Shown here piece after piece: positions 1 through 4,905 of a stretch of DNA of 9,591 nucleotides. A model generated the notes under the pieces. The model was not told where the DNA came from, did no database searches, and saw only the letters and a program-made list of their open reading frames with translations. The stretch lies in assembly GCA_030452775.1 (NCBI GenBank), contig JAKDLQ010000077.1, positions 1-9,591 of the forward strand, read 5' to 3'. Each line of letters opens with the position of its first letter. Positions within the stretch are counted from its first letter, which is position 1. The position numbers and the translations under genes are program-made. The stretch is from Micrococcales bacterium. GTDB lineage: Bacteria; Actinomycetota; Actinomycetes; Actinomycetales; Dermatophilaceae.

Positions 1-23
1 TGGACGACGAGGCCACTCGAGTC
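1..23 (+). repeat. Left copy of a dispersed repeat, inverted relative to 1369-1433
   Basis: These 23 bases are the exact reverse complement of 1401-1423 and, over 22 bases, of 1369-1390. The core includes the palindrome ACTCGAGT. The copy begins at the window edge, so it may extend further left: its partners continue for about 10 more bases (CACAGGCTCCC) on the matching side. It lies just beyond the 3' end of the glycosidase gene and points inward. It is either a family of intergenic repeats or one end of an inverted-repeat-bounded segment; the sequence alone cannot decide. Confidence 0.85.
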
Positions 24-75
24 AGGGGCGGTGCTGCCCCATCAGCAGTCTGGGGGCGGTGCTGTCCTATCAGCG
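24..75. repeat. Two 28-bp-period direct repeats at the 3' end of the glycosidase gene
   Basis: Positions 24-45 and 52-73 match at 19 of 22 bases, sharing GGGGCGGTGCTG and ATCAGC. The right-hand unit contains the stop codon (70-72) of the minus-strand glycosidase; the left-hand unit lies wholly outside the gene. The outer unit can fold as a small hairpin (GGGGC 25-29 with GCCCC 36-40, six-base loop), which is damaged in the inner unit. It may contribute to transcription ending, but there is no T-run, so a terminator call would be weak. Confidence 0.6.
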
Positions 76-1326
76 CTGAGCGAGCTCGTGCTCGGTGAGG
101 ACGAAGAGAGCCGCGGTCCACGCGAGCGGCGCCGGGCCCGCCGGCCTGCCATCGGGCAGGACCTTCTCGGGCAGACTCCCCCATCCGGTCGCCTGCCGGG
201 CCAGCCAGTCCTGCCACCGGGTTGCGGTCACGTCATCGCCGCGCGCCGCCGCGGTGTAGGCGATGAGCGCCGTCTCCGGAGTCCATGACACCCCGTCGGA
301 CTTCCATCCGACTCCAGGGGCGAGGCCTCCGGCCGGCCGACGGGCCTGGTCGGCATAGGCGCGAACTGCAGCCAGCACGCCGGGCCCGGCCGATGCGGCA
401 AACGGCGGCAGTAGCATCGCGGCGGCCGCATCGGGCCCGCCGCTGTCGCCGTGCCGCTCGTACCGGGGACCGAAGTGCTCGTCAATGAGCGCCCGGAGCG
501 AGAACGCGGCAGTGACTGACCGCGATGACCTGAGGGAATCGCCCGTTGCTGCATAGCCCCTCGACGACGCCTCAAGGCCCGCCACCATCGGTGCCACCGT
601 CCCCAGTGTCACGCGCCGTTCGGGGACCTCCCAATAGTCGGGCGAGGCCGGAGGGAGCCGCCGACCGTCCTCGGTGAGGTGCAGGACATGCTCTGTGGCA
701 CGGTCTCGCAACGCCCGCAGCTCGCGCGGCACGGGCTCGCCCGACGCCGTCCTGACGCCCTCGATCGCCCACAACAACCACCCGGCACCGTCGGTCTGCG
801 GCGTGCGGTCATCGGGGGGACCGGTGCCATCGAGCCGGTAGCGCGCCTCGAAGCCGTCGTCCCGCAGCTGAGCCGGGACGAAGAAGTCCAGGGCCCGCCA
901 GGCGTCGTCAGGGTGGCCGCTCACCGCGAACGCCACCGCGACGAAGGCGTTGTCGCGCGGCCATGCATACGCCCACGGTCCGTCGGGTCCGGCCGCAACG
1001 GCTCCGTTCGCCTGCATCAGTGCGTGCAGGTCGAGCAAGGCCTGTCGCACGACCTCACGTCGGGCGGTGCCGCCCGGGATCGACCCGCTGCGCAGCCAGG
1101 CGGCGTCCGTCATGTTGCTGGCCGTTGGCCGCTCGACCGGTGTCGAGGCGTATGCCGCGTGCGCCAACGCCGAGGTGGTGCGCCAGTCGGCCCCGTTGCG
1201 CAAGGTCGGCAGGGGCTCGGCACGTTCGGCACCGAGGAGAACGGTGACCGCAAGGGCAACCGCCATTCCCAATACGACTGCGGCGATGCGTCGCACGAAC
1301 CCCCTTCGTCCCGCACAGTCTGGCAC
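70..1326 (-). CDS. Secreted/anchored GH15-like glycoside hydrolase
   Basis: This 418-residue protein has a six-hairpin glycosidase domain of the glucoamylase/trehalase (GH15-like) type and would hydrolyse terminal alpha-glucosidic bonds outside the membrane. Residues 11-32 are Arg-Arg followed by a long hydrophobic run, a signal peptide or N-terminal anchor. WPRDNAF (122-128) matches the substrate-pocket WPRD motif, QTDGAGW (177-183) follows, DYWE (230-233) supplies the probable general acid Glu233, and LPEKV (385-389) before the PLAW segment (400-403) supplies the probable general base Glu387. At about 420 residues it is shorter than many GH15 enzymes because it lacks the N-terminal beta-sandwich. 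The GTG at 1326 has no well-spaced ribosome site: a strong purine run lies about 29 nt upstream. GTG at 1296 (Val11), preceded by GAAGGGGGTTC and giving a cleaner signal peptide, is a serious alternative start. Substrate is not determinable here. Confidence 0.85.
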   Translation of the reverse strand: MPDCAGRRGFVRRIAAVVLGMAVALAVTVLLGAERAEPLPTLRNGADWRTTSALAHAAYASTPVERPTASNMTDAAWLRSGSIPGGTARREVVRQALLDLHALMQANGAVAAGPDGPWAYAWPRDNAFVAVAFAVSGHPDDAWRALDFFVPAQLRDDGFEARYRLDGTGPPDDRTPQTDGAGWLLWAIEGVRTASGEPVPRELRALRDRATEHVLHLTEDGRRLPPASPDYWEVPERRVTLGTVAPMVAGLEASSRGYAATGDSLRSSRSVTAAFSLRALIDEHFGPRYERHGDSGGPDAAAAMLLPPFAASAGPGVLAAVRAYADQARRPAGGLAPGVGWKSDGVSWTPETALIAYTAAARGDDVTATRWQDWLARQATGWGSLPEKVLPDGRPAGPAPLAWTAALFVLTEHELAQR

Positions 1327-1368
1327 GGATCTCGTCGTCAGCGCGTCCGTTGCGTCCCCCTCCTTCCA

Positions 1369-1433
1369 ACTCGAGTGGCCTCGTCGTCCACAGGCTCCCC
1401 GACTCGAGTGGCCTCGTCGTCCACAGGCTCCCG
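1369..1433. repeat. Two tandem 33-bp repeats upstream of the glycosidase
   Basis: The units begin at 1369 and 1402 and are identical for 31 bases, from ACTCGAGTGG through CACAGGCTCCC, with a period of exactly 33 bp. A degraded third unit start (CTCGCGTGGG) follows at about 1435. On the minus strand, the glycosidase sense, the array ends directly against a GGAAGGAGGGGG run at 1356-1367. The same core occurs inverted at 1-23, on the other side of the gene. It is not CRISPR-like because there are no unique spacers. Confidence 0.9.
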
Positions 1434-1538
1434 GCTCGCGTGGGTAGGCTGGCGGGGGCGGGCGTGGGGAGCGAGCACGACGGCATACGGCACATGGCCA
1501 TCGGTGCCTGGCCAGCTATGCTACTCACGAGTCACATC

Positions 1539-1552
1539 GTGATTGACGTCAC
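1539..1552. promoter_or_regulatory. CRP/GlxR-like operator upstream of ccr
   Basis: GTGA-TTGACG-TCAC is an inverted repeat in the CRP-family form GTGA-N6-TCAC. GlxR and other actinobacterial cAMP receptor proteins recognise TGTGA-N6-TCACA; here the outermost T and A are C and C. It contains the perfect palindrome TGACGTCA (1544-1551) and overlaps TCAC-ATC-GTGA (1532-1542). The centre lies about 102 bp before the ccr start. The match is seen directly; binding is inferred. Confidence 0.45.
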
Positions 1553-1598
1553 CGTGTGTTCGCCATCTCAAACCCCTGTCGGGCCGTGGGCCGCTCGC

Positions 1599-1604
1599 TA
1601 CGTT
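1599..1604 (+). promoter_or_regulatory. Possible -10 box for ccr
   Basis: TACGTT fits TANNNT and would give a transcript starting near 1611 with a leader of about 37 nt that includes the AAAGGA ribosome site. There is no good -35 sequence 17 bp upstream. That would suit an activator-dependent promoter, with the CRP-like site centred about 65 bp before the start, but other -10-like words such as TATGCT (1517-1522) also exist. Confidence 0.3.
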
Positions 1605-1647
1605 CGGGGGACAACTGACCTGACGCCAGCGACCAAAGGACCTCATC

Positions 1648-2988
1648 ATGCAGGCCATCCGCGACGCCATCCTCTCCGGCGACCGGTCCCAGGAGACCTA
1701 CGCGAACATCGAGCTCCCCGAGACGTACCGGGGTGCCACCGTCCACAAGGATGAGGTGGCGATGTTCGAGGATCTGCCGAGCAAGGAGAAGGACCCGCGT
1801 AGGTCCCTGCACATCGACGACGTGCCGCTGCCCGAGCTCGCGCCCGGTGAGGCTCTCGTTGCCGTCATGGCGAGCGCGATCAACTACAACACCGTGTGGA
1901 CCTCGATCTTCGAGCCGCTCCCGACCTTCGCCTTCCTCGAACGCTACGGGCGGACCTCGGAGTACGCCAGGCGGCACGACCTGCCCTACCACGTCGTCGG
2001 CTCCGACCTGTCCGGCGTCATCCTGCGCACCGGCCCCGGCGTGACCAAGTGGAGGCCCGGCACGGAGGTCGTCGCGCACTGCCTCTCGGTCGAACTCGAG
2101 GACGCTGACGGCCACAACGACACGATGCTCGACCCGCAGCAGCGGATCTGGGGCTTCGAGACCAACTTCGGCGGCCTCGCTGAGCTCGCCATCGTCAAGG
2201 CCAACCAGCTCATGCCCAAGGCCGCTCACCTCACGTGGGAGGAGGCCGCCGCTCCCGGCCTGGTCAACTCGACCGCGTACCGCCAGCTGATCTCCAAGAA
2301 CGGCGCCGCGATGAAACTCGGCGACCGCGTCCTCATCTGGGGAGCGAGCGGTGGCCTTGGCTCCTACGCCACGCAGATGGCCATCGCCGGCGGAGCCCAC
2401 CCGGTCTGCGTCGTCTCCTCCCCCGAGAAGGCCGACATCTGCCGAGCGATGGGCGCCGAGCTGATCATCGACCGCCGCGCCGAGGGCTACCGCTTCTGGA
2501 ACGATGAGAATACGCAGCAGGACCCCAAGGAATGGCAGCGTCTCGGCAAGAGGATCCGTGAGCTGACCAGCGGATACGACGTCGACATCGTCTTCGAACA
2601 CCCGGGCCGCGAGACCTTCGGCGCCAGTGTCTACGTTGCGCGCAGGGGCGGCACCATCGTCACGTGCGCCTCGACATCGGGCTACCTCCATGAGTACGAC
2701 AACCGCTACCTGTGGATGAACCTCAAGCGGATCGTCAGCTCGCACTTCGCCAACTACCGCGAGGCATGGGAGGCCAACGAACTCATCGGCCGCGGCCTGA
2801 TCCACCCGACGCTGTCCAAGACGTATGGCCTCGAGGAGGTCGGCCAGGCAGCCCTCGACGTGCACCACAACCTGCACCAGGGCAAGGTCGGCGTGCTCAC
2901 CCTGTCCCCGGAGGCCGGTCTGGGTGTCACCGACCCCGAGATGCGAGCGTTGCACGAGAGCGAGATCAACCGCTTCGCCAACCAGTGA
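1648..2988 (+). CDS. ccr: Crotonyl-CoA carboxylase/reductase
   Basis: This cytoplasmic medium-chain dehydrogenase catalyses NADPH-dependent reductive carboxylation of crotonyl-CoA to ethylmalonyl-CoA, the committing step of the ethylmalonyl-CoA pathway and a source of polyketide extender units. The 446-residue length is normal for the family. The residues described for CO2 handling in the Kitasatospora enzyme are present at matching positions: Asn81 (INYNTVW), Glu151, Asn157, Phe170-Glu171 (WGFETNFGG) and His366 (SSHFANY). WGASGGLGSYATQ (231-243) is the NADPH-binding glycine loop. The complete CO2 set separates it from plain enoyl reductases. The ATG is preceded by AAAGGA at a suitable distance. 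It is followed after 62 bp by an unrelated-looking membrane protein on the same strand, and a tandem hydroxybutyryl-CoA dehydrogenase that could help supply its substrate lies about 1.9 kb away on the other strand. Confidence 0.97.
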   Translation: MQAIRDAILSGDRSQETYANIELPETYRGATVHKDEVAMFEDLPSKEKDPRRSLHIDDVPLPELAPGEALVAVMASAINYNTVWTSIFEPLPTFAFLERYGRTSEYARRHDLPYHVVGSDLSGVILRTGPGVTKWRPGTEVVAHCLSVELEDADGHNDTMLDPQQRIWGFETNFGGLAELAIVKANQLMPKAAHLTWEEAAAPGLVNSTAYRQLISKNGAAMKLGDRVLIWGASGGLGSYATQMAIAGGAHPVCVVSSPEKADICRAMGAELIIDRRAEGYRFWNDENTQQDPKEWQRLGKRIRELTSGYDVDIVFEHPGRETFGASVYVARRGGTIVTCASTSGYLHEYDNRYLWMNLKRIVSSHFANYREAWEANELIGRGLIHPTLSKTYGLEEVGQAALDVHHNLHQGKVGVLTLSPEAGLGVTDPEMRALHESEINRFANQ

Positions 2989-3014
2989 GTCACCACCCCA
3001 TCGCCCAGCCCGAC

Positions 3015-3020
3015 TAGGCT
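3015..3020 (+). promoter_or_regulatory. Possible -10 box for the AI-2E-family gene
   Basis: TAGGCT fits the actinobacterial TANNNT -10 form and lies in the 62-bp gap after ccr. It would give a leader of roughly 24 nt containing the GGGAG ribosome site. No clear -35 element or terminator was seen in the gap, so read-through from ccr remains possible. Confidence 0.3.
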
Positions 3021-3050
3021 CGCTGCGCGGACCGGGACAGGGAGCGAGAC

Positions 3051-4418
3051 ATGTGGCGACGGTGGGCGCAGTACCGGCGGGTCCAGCGCGCCAAGCTGGC
3101 GCAGATCAGGGGCGGGTATCTCGGCGACCGCGAGGATCTGGTCTCCGAGGATGCGCAGCTCGAGCACGACCTCCTGACCAGTGTGCTGCCCCAGGGCGAT
3201 GACGCACCGGCCGCCACCGCAGCCGGCTCAAGAGCTGGCGCCGGCTCGGCGACACCCGGAGCCCACGACGCCCCCGGGGAGGACGCCACCTCGCACCCTG
3301 GTCCGCCCGGTCGCCACGATCAGACGCGCAGCGAGCCCCGCGGCCGGCGGCGACGCGACTTCGGCGCGGCCGGTCGCCCCATCAACCGGCAGTCTCCCTT
3401 CTACGTCGGCTTCGTCGGAGCGATCGGCGTGCTCACCGCGTATGCCGTCGTGCAGACCATCGGCAAGCTCAACACGACGATCACGTTGCTCATCGTCGCC
3501 TTCTTCCTCACCCTGGTGCTCAACCCGCTCGTCGAGGGCCTGACCCATCGGCGCATGCACCGCGGATGGGCCGTCACCATCGTCTTCCTTGGCGCCCTCG
3601 GCGTCTTCAGCCTTATCGGGTGGCTCGTCATCCCGCCCGTCGTCCAGCAGGCGACCGAACTCGTCGAGAACGCACCCACCATGCTGGGCGGTCTGCTCGA
3701 CAACGCGTGGATCAAGGACCTCGACCAGCGCTACGAGATCATCCCGCGCATGCAGGAGGAGATCACCAGGCGCGCGGCAGACGGGAAGCTGTGGGCCGGC
3801 GTCTTCGGCGGCGTCCTCGGTGCCGGGAAGATCATCGCAACGGGGATCTTCAGCGTCATCACCGTGCTCGTGCTGACGCTCTACTTCCTCGCGAGCCTGC
3901 CCTCGGTCAAGCAGGCTACCTACGCACTGGTCCCGGCCAGCCGCCGCCCGCGCATCATCTCGCTCTCGGAGGAGATCATGCGTCGGGTCGGCTCCTACGC
4001 CATCGGCCAGGTCACGGTGGCCACCATCAACGCGACGTGCGCCTGGATCGTGATGACCCTGCTCGACATCCCCTTCGCGGCGGTCCTTGCCGTCGTCGTC
4101 GGTCTGCTCGGGCTCATCCCGATGGTCGGTGCGACCCTCGGTGCCGCGGTCGTGGTCGCCGTCGCGTTCGTCGATGAGCCCAAGAAGGCGCTCATCATCG
4201 CCATCTACTTCACCGTGTACCAGCAGCTCGAGAACTATGCCGTCATGCCGCGTGTCATGCAGCGCACCGTCGCCGTGCCGGGGGCCGTCACCATCGTCGC
4301 GGCCCTCGCTGGCGGCACGCTGCTCGGGATCCTCGGCGCCCTGCTGGCCATCCCGGTGGCAGCCGGCCTGTTGCTCATCTACGAAGAGGTCCTCGTCCCC
4401 CGCCAGCGCCATCAGTGA
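3051..4418 (+). CDS. AI-2E family transporter (PF01594-type permease)
   Basis: This 455-residue integral membrane protein belongs to the AI-2E/PerM family, whose members range from autoinducer-2 exporters to Na+/H+ antiporters; the substrate here is unknown. Hydrophobic segments lie at about 118-138, 142-160, 173-196, 256-282, 318-340, 342-374, 379-390 and 408-444, with the family's large extracytoplasmic region around 197-255. Family hallmarks are IPMVGATLGA (356-365) and YQQLENYAVMPRVM (390-403). The first 115 residues are a hydrophilic, Pro/Ala/Gly- and Arg-rich extension, probably cytoplasmic and disordered, common in actinobacterial members. The ATG follows GGGAG by about 7 nt. It may be cotranscribed with ccr or have its own promoter. 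It converges on the small zinc-ribbon gene. Confidence 0.93.
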   Translation: MWRRWAQYRRVQRAKLAQIRGGYLGDREDLVSEDAQLEHDLLTSVLPQGDDAPAATAAGSRAGAGSATPGAHDAPGEDATSHPGPPGRHDQTRSEPRGRRRRDFGAAGRPINRQSPFYVGFVGAIGVLTAYAVVQTIGKLNTTITLLIVAFFLTLVLNPLVEGLTHRRMHRGWAVTIVFLGALGVFSLIGWLVIPPVVQQATELVENAPTMLGGLLDNAWIKDLDQRYEIIPRMQEEITRRAADGKLWAGVFGGVLGAGKIIATGIFSVITVLVLTLYFLASLPSVKQATYALVPASRRPRIISLSEEIMRRVGSYAIGQVTVATINATCAWIVMTLLDIPFAAVLAVVVGLLGLIPMVGATLGAAVVVAVAFVDEPKKALIIAIYFTVYQQLENYAVMPRVMQRTVAVPGAVTIVAALAGGTLLGILGALLAIPVAAGLLLIYEEVLVPRQRHQ

Positions 4419-4445
4419 CCTCATGCCATGGTATGCCGCCGTGCT

Positions 4446-4486
4446 GGTTGAGGCGGGCCCCGCCGAGGTTGAGACGGCCCCGCCGA
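4446..4486. repeat. GC-rich direct repeat between convergent genes
   Basis: Two adjacent units (4446-4466 and 4467-4486) share GGTTGAG followed by GGCCCCGCCGA, differing by a one-base deletion and a substitution. Complementary blocks (GGCGGG near 4453 with CCCCGCC near 4478) can pair, so the element could act as a bidirectional hairpin between the converging AI-2E and zinc-ribbon genes. No T-tract follows. It may be a dispersed intergenic repeat of this genome. Confidence 0.6.
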
Positions 4487-4498
4487 GAGCCCAAGGGT

Positions 4499-4807
4499 TC
4501 AGCGGTAGGCGCTGCCTCGCGGTCGGGCATCACGGCGCCGCCAGCAGCCGGTGTGCCAATGCCTACGGTCCCCCACACCGCCGACCCCGTCGGCGGGCCA
4601 GACGACCAGGTGCGGCGTGCCCGGCGGGATGTCCTGCTGGCAACCGGGGCAGAGATAGGGCCGGCTGGCCGATGCCCCGCTGACCGATCGCACCGTCCAG
4701 CGGCTTCCTAGGTAGGTATCCTCGCGCGTCGCGCCACCTCGGATCCGGCTCACATCGAGGGGCTGATGTGCCCGCGCGTGCTTGCTCGGGCGGCGGCGTG
4801 ACGGCAT
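4499..4807 (-). CDS. Small zinc-ribbon-like conserved actinobacterial protein
   Basis: This 102-residue cytoplasmic protein has no established function. Residues 1-16 are basic, 36-50 form a short WTVRSVSGASA stretch, and 51-90 contain YLCPGC (Cys53, Cys56), GTPHLVVWP (His66) and RRHWHTGCW (His83, His85, Cys88). Cys53-x2-Cys56 with His85-x2-Cys88 is a plausible zinc site. This layout (RxCPGC, then GxPHxVxWP, then RRHWHxxCW) matches a short protein widespread in Actinobacteria, often labelled hypothetical or ATP/GTP-binding without support; that is from memory of the family. The ATG is preceded by only GGGGT. The reading frame is open further upstream to about 5218, but that part runs antisense through the dehydrogenase gene and shows no conserved features. 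A GTG about 7 codons upstream is an alternative start. The start lies 8 bp from a large palindrome. Confidence 0.8.
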   Translation of the reverse strand: MPSRRRPSKHARAHQPLDVSRIRGGATREDTYLGSRWTVRSVSGASASRPYLCPGCQQDIPPGTPHLVVWPADGVGGVGDRRHWHTGCWRRRDARPRGSAYR

Positions 4808-4814
4808 ACCCCAT

Positions 4815-4896
4815 TGTCGGCAACACACCGGGCTATCGCGAACTCCTACCGGGTATAACTGGTGGGAGTTGGCGATTGCTCGGTGTGTTGCCGACA
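4815..4896. repeat. 82-bp imperfect palindrome filling an intergenic gap
   Basis: Arms of 36 bp (4815-4850 and 4861-4896) surround a 10-base loop (GGGTATAACT). The outer 16 bp are perfectly complementary (TGTCGGCAACACACCG on the left arm). Across the arms 32 positions are Watson-Crick, two (4831/4880 and 4847/4864) are G-T on the plus strand, and two are mismatched (4834/4877 and 4840/4871). It starts 9 bp after the dehydrogenase stop and ends 7 bp before the zinc-ribbon start, both genes being minus strand. It is much longer than an intrinsic terminator stem and has no T-run. Terminator, regulator site, structured RNA and small non-autonomous repeat are all possible. Confidence 0.9.
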
Positions 4897-4905
4897 TCCC
4901 GCGGC

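Larger units (their letters stand above)
1327..1647. other. Intergenic region between divergent glycosidase and ccr genes
   Basis: This 321-bp stretch has no convincing gene. From left to right it holds a purine-rich run on the minus strand (1355-1367), two 33-bp tandem repeats (1369-1433), a GC-rich spacer, an occurrence of CGGCATAC (1481-1488), two TGGCCA palindromes 14 bp apart (1495-1500 and 1509-1514), a CRP-like palindrome (1539-1552), a possible -10 box (1599-1604) and the ccr ribosome site (AAAGGA, ending about 8 nt before the ATG). It must contain promoters for both divergent genes. Confidence 0.7.

Noticed and set aside
1369..1433. Possible CRISPR array
   Set aside because: The two units are directly adjacent with no unique spacers, and no cas genes are present.
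679..1542. Plus-strand open frame opposite the glycosidase and running into the 33-bp repeats
   Set aside because: No domain features; the part over the repeats only translates the repeat. The minus-strand glycosidase has conserved motifs throughout.
1549..2955. Open frame of 468 codons on the minus strand opposite ccr
   Set aside because: It is fully antisense to a certain ccr gene; composition is Asp/Val/Gly/Arg-rich with no domain pattern, as expected from a complementary frame in high-GC DNA.
3228..4424. Open frame of 398 codons on the minus strand opposite the AI-2E-family gene
   Set aside because: It is extremely Asp/Glu/Gly/Arg-rich, the complement of a membrane-protein frame, with no recognisable domain.
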